Translations under genes and position numbers: made by a program | Notes under the pieces: model-generated | What the model saw: the letters and a program-made list of their open reading frames with translations, nothing else | The model's database searches: none | Told to the model about the DNA's origin: nothing | NCBI GenBank assembly: GCA_938014885.1 | Contig: CALLQI010000018.1 | Coordinates: 62,001 to 126,000 of the forward strand | DNA from: an uncultured bacterium | GTDB taxonomy: Bacteria > Planctomycetota > UBA8742 > UBA2392 | DNA: 64,000 bases | Direction: 5' to 3' | Shown here: one piece after another, positions 16,462 through 24,191 of the stretch | How positions within the stretch are numbered: the first letter of the stretch is position 1 | Layout of the letters: each line of letters starts with the position of its first letter

Positions 16462-17019
16462 ATGGGACGCGTACTGCTTCTGGCCATTGCGGCGCTGGCG
16501 TTGCCAGCATTGTCCGCCCAGACCTTTCTTGAATACGACGACGAAGTGTTCCTGCACGACCACGAAACGGTGCGCTATCGCATCGACGTGGACCACGGCA
16601 CCGGCACCAGCGTGCTGCTGAAGCTGTACGTGCGCGGCTACAACGCCGCACCGCGCGTGCGGGTGCTGGACGGCGACCGCGACGAAATTTCGAGCCGCGA
16701 AGACAACGGCGCGGACTGGCTGCTGGACTACAACGTGCGCCTGTACGCCAGCCGGGGCGAGACCTTCTTTGTCGATGTAGACGCCAAGTATGGCTTCGAA
16801 AGCGGCTGGTTTGACGTGACCCTGCAACTGGAGGCGCCGGAATCGCAGCTTGCCGACGGCGACATCTTCTTCGACAAGACCTTTACCGACTGGCGCAACC
16901 GCGACCACGACGACAGCAACGATTGCGCCGTGCAGGCCACCGGGTCCACGCTGCCGCTGGCCGCGCTTGGGCTGCTGGCCGCACTGGCGCTGTGGCGGCG
17001 CAGGTCCAGCCATGCATGA
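16462..17019 (+). CDS. Exported protein with C-terminal sorting-type tail
   Basis: 185 residues with GGGGAGA upstream of the ATG. Residues 1-20 are a signal peptide (VLLLAIAALALPALSAQ). The mature domain is beta-rich and acidic (YDDEVFLHDHETVRYRIDVD, TFFVDVDAKYGFESGWFDVT), like a pre-peptidase or DUF4397-type beta-sandwich. The C-terminus has a Cys, a TGSTLPLAALGLLAALAL membrane helix and an RRR cluster, the three-part layout of CTERM-type sorting signals (MYXO-, Synerg- or GlyGly-CTERM), though the motif matches none exactly. A TATACT -10-like box lies at 16422. Its stop overlaps the next gene by 8 bp. Confidence 0.78.
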   Translation: MGRVLLLAIAALALPALSAQTFLEYDDEVFLHDHETVRYRIDVDHGTGTSVLLKLYVRGYNAAPRVRVLDGDRDEISSREDNGADWLLDYNVRLYASRGETFFVDVDAKYGFESGWFDVTLQLEAPESQLADGDIFFDKTFTDWRNRDHDDSNDCAVQATGSTLPLAALGLLAALALWRRRSSHA

Positions 17020-17518
17020 TCTTGCGCGCCATGCGCTGGACGCCGTGATTGAGCGGCTGCATGAAACCAAAAAGCTTGGCGACGGCGTGCTGGCCCAGGT
17101 CAGCGCGCCGCAGCTTTTCTGGCGCGCCGATGCCCAGGCCAACAGCATCGCGATCATCGTGCAGCACATGCACGGCAACATGCGCTCACGCTGGACCGAC
17201 TTCCTGACCACCGACGGCGAAAAACCCTGGCGCGGCCGCGACGGCGAGTTCGAACCCGCCTGCGACACCCCGCAGGACATCGCGGCATTGTGGGATGCGG
17301 GCTGGAAGCTGACCTTTGAGGTGATCGGTGCGCTGCAACCGGCCGACTTGACCCGCACGGTGCACATCCGCGCCCAGCCGCTGAGCGTGCTGCAGGCGCT
17401 TATCCGGCAGGTCGGGCACTACAGCTATCACGTCGGGCAGATGGTGACGCTGGCGCGGCAGCAGGTGGGGCCGCAATGGCGCAGCCTTAGCATTCCGAAA
17501 CACGTCACGAAGCCGTGA
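17012..17518 (+). CDS. DinB-superfamily protein (DUF1572-like)
   Basis: 168 residues from the ATG at 17012, which overlaps the previous stop by 8 bp. Four-helix-bundle DinB/YfiT-like fold. The family signature QHMHGNMRSRWTDFLTTDGE and PWRGRDGEFE is clear, and the C-terminal helix contains the metal-site histidines (RQVGHYSYHVGQMV). With the His in the second helix these would form the usual three-His metal site. Members act in thiol-dependent transfer or hydrolysis, but the substrate is unknown. Translational coupling to the exported protein upstream is likely but the two have no obvious shared task. Confidence 0.85.
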   Translation: MHDLARHALDAVIERLHETKKLGDGVLAQVSAPQLFWRADAQANSIAIIVQHMHGNMRSRWTDFLTTDGEKPWRGRDGEFEPACDTPQDIAALWDAGWKLTFEVIGALQPADLTRTVHIRAQPLSVLQALIRQVGHYSYHVGQMVTLARQQVGPQWRSLSIPKHVTKP

Positions 17519-18047
17519 AGCGATGCAGCGTGGACTCATGCGTCGCGCCGCCGGCGACGACCTGGATGGTGCTGCCGCTCAAGATCACGATCCAGTCGGT
17601 CTTGCCGGTCAGCGTGGCCGCTAGCGCCTCAACGAAGCCATTGTCGAAGCCGATGAACTCAATCGCCTGCAGCCGGCGCACTTCGCCCACGCAGCGGCCC
17701 ATCAGCTCAGAGGCTTCGCGGGCCGTGCGCTTGAGCACGTGCACCCGCGCGTCGTAATGTTTGAACGTGATCTTGTCGAGCTTCTGGACGCGGCATTGCC
17801 CGCACTCAACCCACAGCGCCGGGCGGCCGTCGTCGCTGCGCAGCAGCAGGTCGGGGCGGAAGCGGTCGTCGTCATCCATCACCGGCTCAGTGACCAGGCC
17901 GGGGGCGTGGAACAGCGCCATGCCCAGAAGCTTCAGGGCGACGTGGCCGGTGCTTTCACCTTCGCGCAGTTCGACGACGGTGCGGCGTTCCGCGAACAGG
18001 TTGCGGTCGTAGTCGTTGATCGAAAGGTCAATGTTCAGCCGCGCCAC
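17505..18047 (-). CDS. yaeQ: YaeQ family protein (PD-(D/E)XK-like fold)
   Basis: 180 residues, family length. The nuclease-like core is recognisable: DRNLFAERRTVVELREGES, ALKLLGMALFHAPG, then the acidic site RPDLLLRSDDGRPALWVECGQ followed by a Lys-containing helix (KLDKITFKHYDARV). YaeQ proteins adopt a PD-(D/E)XK fold, with an unclear cellular role. It converges on the DinB-like gene and their ends overlap by 14 bp. It lies three bases downstream of the E1-alpha start side on the same strand. Confidence 0.85.
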   Translation of the reverse strand: MARLNIDLSINDYDRNLFAERRTVVELREGESTGHVALKLLGMALFHAPGLVTEPVMDDDDRFRPDLLLRSDDGRPALWVECGQCRVQKLDKITFKHYDARVHVLKRTAREASELMGRCVGEVRRLQAIEFIGFDNGFVEALAATLTGKTDWIVILSGSTIQVVAGGATHESTLHRFTAS

Positions 18048-18050
18048 GGG

Positions 18051-19154
18051 CTAACGGTACTTCTTTTCGTACAGGTGCGCGTCGTCCATGTGGGCCGGGT
18101 GGCGCTCAGGGGCGTACACGCCTTGCAGCACGGTGTCGGGGTCGGGCTTGGGCTGCTGCATCACCCATTCTTCGGCGGCTTCGATGTCGGCGCGGATCTT
18201 GGCCGTCATCTCGGCAATGCCGTCGTCGTCGATGTAGCCAAGCTCCTTCAGGTACGCGCCGTAGCGCACCAGCGGGTCGCGGCCTTCCCAGTATTCCTGC
18301 AGCTCTTTGGGCACGTACTTGGCCGGGTCGTGCTCGGCGTGGCCTTTGCGTCGGTACGTCAGCACTTCAAAAAGTTGTGTGCCTTCGCCGGCGCGGGCGC
18401 GATCTACGGCCGTCTTGGTGGCCTCATACACGGCGTTTGCGTCATTGCCGTCGATCGTGACGGCGTGCTTGATGCCGTAGCCGATGGCCTTGTCGGCGAA
18501 GCGCTCGGCCGCGCACTGGCCTGACACCGGCGTGCTGTAGGCGTACTGGTTGTTTTCGATGATCACGACCAGCGGGGCCTTCATGACGGCCGCAAAGTTC
18601 ACGTCTTCATGGAACTCGCCGGTGCTGGTGCTGCCTTCGCCGATCCAGGTCAGGGCCACGCGCTTTTCGCCGCGCATCCGCGCCGCCAGCACGAACCCGC
18701 TGCACAGGGCAATGCTGCAACCCAGCATCGAAATCGGCGCGATGATGCCATACCGCAAGTCACCCATGTGGGTGTTGCCGTCGCGGCCCCCGGTGGGGCT
18801 GTTGGTGCGGTACATGTAGTTGGCCAAGAAGTCACGCGGCGGCAGGCCTTTCACCAGCGTGGCCCCGGCGTTGCGGATCATCGGCGCAATGATGTCGTCC
18901 TTGCCCACGGCGTAGCAACTGGCGCAACTGCTGGCTTCCTGCCCCAGGCTTGAGAACGCGGCGCCGATCACAAGGCCGCGGCGATACAGCAGGCTGATCT
19001 TGTTGTCGAACTCGCGGTTCACGACCATCCAGCGAAACACCTCAAGCTGCTGCTCACGCGTGAGGCGCGTCTCAAGCAGGATTTCGCCCGCGTTGCTGTG
19101 CGTTTGCTTGCGAGTCCCGCTCGCCGGTTTGCCCGCTGTTTTTGCCTTGGCCAT
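18051..19154 (-). CDS. Thiamine-dependent 2-oxoacid dehydrogenase E1 component, alpha subunit
   Basis: 367 residues from the ATG at 19154 (MAKAKTAGKPASGTRKQTH). Catalyses decarboxylation of pyruvate or a branched 2-oxoacid as E1-alpha of the dehydrogenase complex. Visible motifs: FRWMVVNREFDNKISLLYRRG, GQEASSCASCYAVGKDDII, THMGDLRYGIIAPISMLG, and the thiamine diphosphate/Mg site GEGSTSTGEFHEDVN with IIENNQYAYSTP. FEVLTYRRKGHAEHDP holds the phosphorylation-loop His. Normal partners (E1-beta, E2, E3) are not adjacent. Whether it prefers pyruvate or branched-chain oxoacids cannot be told by eye; the sequence style favours the branched-chain group. Confidence 0.93.
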   Translation of the reverse strand: MAKAKTAGKPASGTRKQTHSNAGEILLETRLTREQQLEVFRWMVVNREFDNKISLLYRRGLVIGAAFSSLGQEASSCASCYAVGKDDIIAPMIRNAGATLVKGLPPRDFLANYMYRTNSPTGGRDGNTHMGDLRYGIIAPISMLGCSIALCSGFVLAARMRGEKRVALTWIGEGSTSTGEFHEDVNFAAVMKAPLVVIIENNQYAYSTPVSGQCAAERFADKAIGYGIKHAVTIDGNDANAVYEATKTAVDRARAGEGTQLFEVLTYRRKGHAEHDPAKYVPKELQEYWEGRDPLVRYGAYLKELGYIDDDGIAEMTAKIRADIEAAEEWVMQQPKPDPDTVLQGVYAPERHPAHMDDAHLYEKKYR

Positions 19155-19353
19155 GCCGCCGAATATGGCCAACCCGCCGGCTTGGCGCAAGCATCGGCGG
19201 GCGAACTCTTTTGCCGGCACATGCCAACAAAGGTCCACCCGCCCGCACATGCCCCAGCGGCCGGATTGCACAGCATGCTCACGGGCCCACAATTCCTTTG
19301 ATTTCGCGGCCTTCGCGGCAATGATCGGTGGCACTCTTCTAAGGGACATTCCT

Positions 19354-20067
19354 ATGAACATGGCACGGATTCTGATTGCAGTCGGCCTGATGCTGCTGCT
19401 GGCCGCCTGTGGCGGCAGCAAGAACAAGACTGACAAAGACACCACCGGCAAGGGCTCGGGCGACAGCGCCTGCAGCGGCACTGACACCAGTTCCGGCCGC
19501 AACAAGTCAAGCGACTCCAACGGTTCAAGAAGCGGCGGCAGCGGCAACACCGCCAAGGGTAACACCGGCAACGGCGGTACCACGCAGCCCGAACCTGAGC
19601 CGGAACCAGCGCCCTCGATCTACGACACGCCCAAAGCCAGCTGCGACGTCGAAGGCAAAGTTACCGAGTTCAGCCATGTAATGGCCTTCTGGGACGAGGT
19701 GAACCATAGCGTGCGCGTTGTTTGCAGCACGGTCCCGATCCCGGATAACCAGCTTGAGCGCCTGCGCATCGGCGAGCCCATTGAGTCCGAAACGCCGCAC
19801 CTGCTGGTCTCGTTCGTCCTGAAGGAAGGCACTAGTGAGTGCAGCTACGGCGCGATCGAGAACCAGGTGTATGGCTTCCATTGGCTGACTTCGCTCAGCC
19901 CCATGAACCTGATCAACCTGGGCAAGAGCGCCATCAAGGAACTTGCGGGCAAGCCTGCGGTCGGCGAGAAGGTCAAAGTCCAGGTCGTGTTCCGCAGTGA
20001 AGAACACAAAGACGCCCCGGAAGAGAAAGTCCACTTCGACCTGGTTTACGAACTGGAACTGAAGTAG
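19354..20067 (+). CDS. Lipoprotein with Ser/Gly-rich linker (paralogue 1)
   Basis: 237 residues, AAGGGA upstream of the ATG. The signal MARILIAVGLMLLLAAC gives a lipidated Cys. Residues ~22-85 are a low-complexity Ser/Gly/Thr/Asn linker ending in PEPEPEPAP, which probably holds the domain away from the membrane. The C-terminal domain (about 95-237) has KVTEFSHVMAFWDEVNHSV, PHLLVSFVLKEG, SAIKELAGKPAVGEKVKVQV and a final FDLVYELELK. The next gene encodes a related protein three bases downstream. Function unknown. Confidence 0.82.
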   Translation: MNMARILIAVGLMLLLAACGGSKNKTDKDTTGKGSGDSACSGTDTSSGRNKSSDSNGSRSGGSGNTAKGNTGNGGTTQPEPEPEPAPSIYDTPKASCDVEGKVTEFSHVMAFWDEVNHSVRVVCSTVPIPDNQLERLRIGEPIESETPHLLVSFVLKEGTSECSYGAIENQVYGFHWLTSLSPMNLINLGKSAIKELAGKPAVGEKVKVQVVFRSEEHKDAPEEKVHFDLVYELELK

Positions 20068-20070
20068 CCG

Positions 20071-20661
20071 ATGCGCCTCACTACCACCTCCACACTGTTG
20101 TGCCCGATGCTTGCGCTGGTGTTGTCTGCCTGTGGCGGCAACACCGGCGCGCCGGGCAACCGCCCCGCCAGCTCGCCACCCGCCGCGAATCAGCCGGCGC
20201 CCGCCGCCCCTGCTTGGACCGAGCCCGCGGCGCGGGTCAGCAACGAAGGCACCGAAACGCGCTTCAGCCACACGGCCGCCTTTTGGGATGCAGCCGCCTC
20301 CGAGTTGCTGCTGGTTATGACCCGCTTTGAAATCGACGATGCGGCCGCCGCCCGGCTTCGCGAAACCGGCACGCTGTCCGAAACCGAGCCCCACGCTCTG
20401 CTGCTGATCGGCTTTGATCCCGGCGTTACTGAGTTCAGCGCGGGTGCTGTGCAGGGCCACAACTTCATGCTGTTTCAGCTGACCGACCCGCAGCCCTCAC
20501 AGTTCGCGAACATCGGACCCGAGTCAATCAAGTCGATCACCGGCAAACCGGCCAAGGGCGAGAAAGTCCGCGTGCACATTGAGTTCCGCGCCGACCAGCA
20601 CAAGTTCGGCGGCACCAGCAAAATCCACATTGATCTGCGGCAGGAACTGACGCTGCGCTAA
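20071..20661 (+). CDS. Lipoprotein (paralogue 2)
   Basis: 196 residues. Signal with lipobox-like LSAC (Cys21), a shorter Ala/Pro-rich linker, then a domain aligning with the previous gene: ETRFSHTAAFWDAAASELLL, PHALLLIGFDPG, ESIKSITGKPAKGEKVRVHIEFRADQHK and a final IHIDLRQELTLR. The two genes are separated by three bases and clearly arose by tandem duplication. The C-terminal charged strand pattern (EKV-V, D-RQEL) is kept. It converges on the M55 peptidase gene, with six bases between the stops. Function unknown. Confidence 0.82.
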   Translation: MRLTTTSTLLCPMLALVLSACGGNTGAPGNRPASSPPAANQPAPAAPAWTEPAARVSNEGTETRFSHTAAFWDAAASELLLVMTRFEIDDAAAARLRETGTLSETEPHALLLIGFDPGVTEFSAGAVQGHNFMLFQLTDPQPSQFANIGPESIKSITGKPAKGEKVRVHIEFRADQHKFGGTSKIHIDLRQELTLR

Positions 20662-20667
20662 ACGCCG

Positions 20668-21528
20668 CTACTTCAACCACGCGGGTTCTTCGTCCTGCGC
20701 GCGGCAGACGGCGGTCCACATGCGGGCGGCCGCGGTGACGGTGTCGGCCGCCGTGGTGGCGAAGCTGCGTTCACCGGTGCGCTCGATGCCCGGGGCCCGC
20801 GCCGCCTTTTCGGCCATCTCGCGGCGGTAGACCTCGATTTCGATTGTTACCGGCAGCTTGGGTTTGTGAGGCCGCAGCTTGCCCTGCTTGAAGCGACGCA
20901 CGGCCTCGGCTGCGCCGTCTTCCAGCAGTTTGCGGGTGCGGGCGGGCGGCAGGCACAGTGCGGCCGTGAAGCCGTAGGTCTGCTTCAGGGGCACGAACAC
21001 GAAGCCAGCGGGGATCGTGGCCTCGGCCTCGGGGCCTAGTTCGCTGGCGCCGCTGACCAGCCCGACCGGGACGTCCCAGTGGCCGACGATGGCGGCGTTC
21101 AGCGCGGTTTCGCCAACGACTTCGCCGTGGATGCGCACGTTGCAGACCGTGCTGCCGACCCAGGTGTGGGCCAGCAGGCCGCCCGGCGTGCCGGCGCGCG
21201 AGTGATAGCCGGTGAAGAAGGCCAGGTCGCAGCTTTCGTCGCAGCCCTGGGCCTGGCACAGCGGCTTGTTGTCGGGGTTGGCGGGGCCGATCACGAGCTG
21301 CGCGGATTCATGCAGCTCTTCGATCAGGATGTTGCGCATCACGCCGTGGGCGTCGCAGACGATGAACTCGGCCCCCGGGGCCTCACGCAAGGCACCGGCG
21401 ATGGCGGCGTTGATGTCGGCGGTCATCAGTTTGCGCGCGCGTTCGTAGGTTTTGCCTTCGGGCGTAAGCTGGTCGCGGTGGGCCACGCCGGTCACGCCTT
21501 CCATGTCGGCCGAGATGAAGATCTTCAT
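20668..21528 (-). CDS. M55 family D-aminopeptidase (DppA-like)
   Basis: 286 residues. Zinc-dependent aminopeptidase family acting on D-amino-acid peptides, with B. subtilis DppA as the reference. Metal-site motifs are visible: KIFISADMEGVTGV (SxDxEG), IVCDAHGVMRN, FFTGYHSRAGTPGGLLAHT and EVVGETALNAAIVGHWDVPVGLVSG. It may recycle peptidoglycan peptides. It is upstream of no related gene; the cyclophilin gene precedes it on the same strand with a 27-bp gap, so the two could be cotranscribed. Confidence 0.94.
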   Translation of the reverse strand: MKIFISADMEGVTGVAHRDQLTPEGKTYERARKLMTADINAAIAGALREAPGAEFIVCDAHGVMRNILIEELHESAQLVIGPANPDNKPLCQAQGCDESCDLAFFTGYHSRAGTPGGLLAHTWVGSTVCNVRIHGEVVGETALNAAIVGHWDVPVGLVSGASELGPEAEATIPAGFVFVPLKQTYGFTAALCLPPARTRKLLEDGAAEAVRRFKQGKLRPHKPKLPVTIEIEVYRREMAEKAARAPGIERTGERSFATTAADTVTAAARMWTAVCRAQDEEPAWLK

Positions 21529-21555
21529 GGGGGCTCCTGTGTCCGCTTGCGTCAG

Positions 21556-22389
21556 TTACTCCAGGACCATCTCAGCCTTCTTCATGCTGAACTTGCCGGC
21601 GTTGGATTCGCTGGCGCCGATCTTCATTACCGCGTCCATGCCATCGACCACGCGGCCGAGAACAGTGTACTGCCGGTCCAGGCTGGGGCAGTCGTCGGTG
21701 CAGATGAAGAACTGGCTGCCGGCGCTGTGCGGGTCACTGGTGCGCGCGGTGCTGAGAATGCCCGGCACATGCTCGATTTCGTTGAACTCGGCGGGAAGCT
21801 TATAGCCCGGGCCGCCGCTGCCGGTGCCGGTGGGGTCGCCGCCCTGGATCACGAAGCGCGGCACCACGCGGTGGAACTTGATGCCGTTGTAGTAGCCCTT
21901 CTGCACCAGCGCCACGAAGGCGGCCACATGGTTGAAGGCCTTGTCCGGGAAGAACTCGAGCGTGATCACGCCGGCCTCGGTGTGCAGCTTGCAGTGCAGC
22001 TTCTTGCCCCTGGCATGCACGATCAGAGGTACGCGTTCGCTGCGTTCGCACTGGGTGTCAATGAACTGCGGGTGGATGTTGCCGGTGGGCGCGAACATTG
22101 CCTCAAGGAAAAGGCCGCGGGCTTCCACGGCGGGGAACTCGATCACGCCGCTGATGCTCTCGCCGGGCTTGACCTTCACGTCGCCGCTGTGGCCCTTCAC
22201 GCGCACCAGGAAGCTTTCGGGCTCAGTGGCGTCGGGGCGGCGCATCACGTGCAGGCTGGCGCTGGTGAGTGCCAGCTCGGGCTTGGGCACGGTGACCGGT
22301 GTGGCACCGTCGTTGGTGTAGGTCACGTGGGCGCGCACGGTGTCGCCGAGGTTCACTTCGCCTTTTTCGAGTTTGAGTGTCAGCGCCAT
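21556..22389 (-). CDS. Cyclophilin-type peptidyl-prolyl isomerase with N-terminal beta domain
   Basis: 277 residues from the ATG at 22389, which has AAGGAG six bases upstream; an ATG at 22395 lies directly on that site and is less likely. Residues 1-~115 form a beta-sandwich-like domain (VNLGDTVRAHVTYTNDGATP). The cyclophilin domain (about 125-277) has VITLEFFPDKAFNHVAAF, GIKFHRVVPRFVIQGGDPTGTG (catalytic FHRV) and AGSQFFICT, plus the LDRQYTVLGRVVDGMD end. No signal peptide is visible, so it is likely cytoplasmic. Peptidyl-prolyl isomerisation is well supported. The N-terminal domain may recruit substrates. Confidence 0.94.
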   Translation of the reverse strand: MALTLKLEKGEVNLGDTVRAHVTYTNDGATPVTVPKPELALTSASLHVMRRPDATEPESFLVRVKGHSGDVKVKPGESISGVIEFPAVEARGLFLEAMFAPTGNIHPQFIDTQCERSERVPLIVHARGKKLHCKLHTEAGVITLEFFPDKAFNHVAAFVALVQKGYYNGIKFHRVVPRFVIQGGDPTGTGSGGPGYKLPAEFNEIEHVPGILSTARTSDPHSAGSQFFICTDDCPSLDRQYTVLGRVVDGMDAVMKIGASESNAGKFSMKKAEMVLE

Positions 22390-22572
22390 GGGCATCTCCT
22401 TGTGAGGCCGTTGTAGCTTGCGGTGCGCTTGGGAACAGGCCTTTGCGGGTTGCTGCTTTGGGGTGCTTGGGGCGTCTCCCCTTCGCCTCCTCGGCAACGC
22501 GGTGCGTTGCCTGCGGTTCGCTTGCTGCGCAAGCTGCTTCGGGCTCTTGTTTTTGCGATGTTGCGTTCTTGG

Positions 22573-23544
22573 CTACTTGCCCAGGTCGCGTGGGAAGATG
22601 GTGTCGATCTTCTTGCTTACTTCTTCCGTGACCTGGATCTTCAGTGCGCCAAGGTTGGCCTTGAGCTGCTCAAGCCTCGTGGCGCCCGTGATTACGCTGC
22701 TTACGCCCTTTTGTGCGAGGCACCAGGCGATGGCCAGTTGCGCTCGGGTCACGCCCAACTCGTCGGCGAGTGTTTTGAACTTCTTCACGCGCTCGCGGTT
22801 TTCGGGCGTCAAGTACGAGTTGCGCAGGTTCACGCTGCGCCACAGGCGCGAGCCTTCGGGCAGGTCGTCGTCGTACTTGCCGCTCAGCAGGCCGCTGGCA
22901 AGCGGGCTCCAGGTCACGACGCCCATGCCAAGCTCGGTGCACGTGGGTTCGATTTCATCGTGGTAGCGTTTGCGCGCCACCAGGTTCAGTTGCGGCTGCT
23001 CAACCATTGGCTCGTAGGCGTGGCGGTGCTCGGCGGCCGTGAAGGCCCCGCGCAACTGATCGGCGCTGTGTTCGCTGGTGCCCCAGTACAGCACCTTGCC
23101 GTGGCGAATCAGGTCATCCATCGCGCGCACGGTTTCGTCGGCGGGCGTGTCCGGGTCGGGCCGGTGGCAGAAGTAGATGTCCACGTAGTCGGTGCCGATG
23201 CGTTTCAGCGACTTCTCAATGCTCTCCATGATGTGCTTGCGCGACAGGCCGGTGTCGTTCACGTCGTCGCTCATGGGCCAGTAGCACTTGGTGCTGATTA
23301 CCAGTTCATGGCGCGGCAGCTCGGCGAAGACCTTGCCCATGGCGCGCTCGGCCTCGCCCTTTTCGTAGATGTCGCTGATGTCGAAGAAGTTGATGCCTGA
23401 CTCATAGGCGTGCCGGATGATGCTGCGCACTGTGTCTTCGGCCTTCACGCTGGCGCCGTAGGTGGTCCAGCCACCGAGGCTCAGCGCTGAAAGCTTCAGG
23501 CCGGTCTTGCCCATGCGGCGATAGCTCATGTCCGGGTGAAACAT
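22573..23544 (-). CDS. Aldo/keto reductase (voltage-gated-channel beta-subunit-like group)
   Basis: 323 residues from the ATG at 23544 (MFHPDMSYRRMGKTGLK); an upstream in-frame ATG at 23586 overlaps ruvA and lacks support. NADPH-dependent barrel. The catalytic tetrad is visible: FFDISDIYEKGEAERAMG (Asp and Tyr), VISTKCYWP (Lys) and IYFCHRPDPDTP (His). KVLYWGTSEHSADQL and VITGATRLEQLKANLGAL make up the cofactor end. The WGTSEHSA style and overall length resemble the Kv-beta-type subgroup. The substrate is unknown. Confidence 0.93.
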   Translation of the reverse strand: MFHPDMSYRRMGKTGLKLSALSLGGWTTYGASVKAEDTVRSIIRHAYESGINFFDISDIYEKGEAERAMGKVFAELPRHELVISTKCYWPMSDDVNDTGLSRKHIMESIEKSLKRIGTDYVDIYFCHRPDPDTPADETVRAMDDLIRHGKVLYWGTSEHSADQLRGAFTAAEHRHAYEPMVEQPQLNLVARKRYHDEIEPTCTELGMGVVTWSPLASGLLSGKYDDDLPEGSRLWRSVNLRNSYLTPENRERVKKFKTLADELGVTRAQLAIAWCLAQKGVSSVITGATRLEQLKANLGALKIQVTEEVSKKIDTIFPRDLGK

Positions 23545-23582
23545 GCGTTGCCTTTCGTTCTCGGCGTTCAGAACTGCTGCAT

Positions 23583-24176
23583 TCAAACTACTTGCAGCGC
23601 TTTGCGCACCAGCTCTTCGGTGCTGGCCTTGCCCAGTGATTCCGCGGCTTTGGCCACGGCGGCCTCGGCCTTGGCGGGGGGGTAGCCCAGCGCCACCAGC
23701 GCCAGCGTCGCGTCTTCGGCGTCCTGGCCCTGCACCGCCTTCGGGCGCGCGGCCCCCGCCGGTACCGCCCAGGGTGCCAGTTTGTCGCGCAATTCCGTCA
23801 CCAGGCGCTCAGCCGTCTTGGGCCCGATGCCCTTCAGCTTCTTCAGGGAAGCCACGTCGCCGCGCGTAATGTGGCCGACAAGCTCATCGGTGCCCGCCGC
23901 GCACATCACGTTCAGCGCGGTCGACGGCCCCACGCCCTGCACGTCCAGCAGCGCGCGGAACAGCCCGCGCTCGCGCTCTGAGCTGAAGCCGAACAGGCGT
24001 TCCTCGCCTTGCTCGGCCAGTATCTGATGATGCAGCAGCAGCTTTGCTTCCGTGCCCGGTCGCAGCGTGCTGCTGGTGCTTAGCGGTACCAGTACGCGAT
24101 AACCGATGCCCCCGGCCTCAAGTACGGCCACGCCGGGCAATGCGGACTGGACCACACCTCGCAGGTATTCGTACAT
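23583..24176 (-). CDS. ruvA: Holliday junction branch migration protein RuvA
   Basis: 197 residues, family length. The N-terminal OB domain (MYEYLRGVVQSALPGVAVLEAGGIGYRV) and the tandem helix-hairpin-helix motifs (LLDVQGVGPSTALNVM and LKKLKGIGPKTAERLVTELRDKL) bind the four-way junction. The flexible C-terminal domain (EDATLALVALGYPPAKAEAAV) contacts RuvB. ruvB and ruvC are not in the window. 38 bp separate it from the aldo/keto reductase gene on the same strand. Confidence 0.97.
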   Translation of the reverse strand: MYEYLRGVVQSALPGVAVLEAGGIGYRVLVPLSTSSTLRPGTEAKLLLHHQILAEQGEERLFGFSSERERGLFRALLDVQGVGPSTALNVMCAAGTDELVGHITRGDVASLKKLKGIGPKTAERLVTELRDKLAPWAVPAGAARPKAVQGQDAEDATLALVALGYPPAKAEAAVAKAAESLGKASTEELVRKALQVV

Positions 24177-24191
24177 GGGTGACCTCGGCCG

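Noticed and set aside
22520..22534. Hairpin GCTTGC-TGC-GCAAGC as a terminator of the cyclophilin/reductase region
   Set aside because: Short stem with no T run in either direction and located upstream of the cyclophilin start, so it has no clear role.
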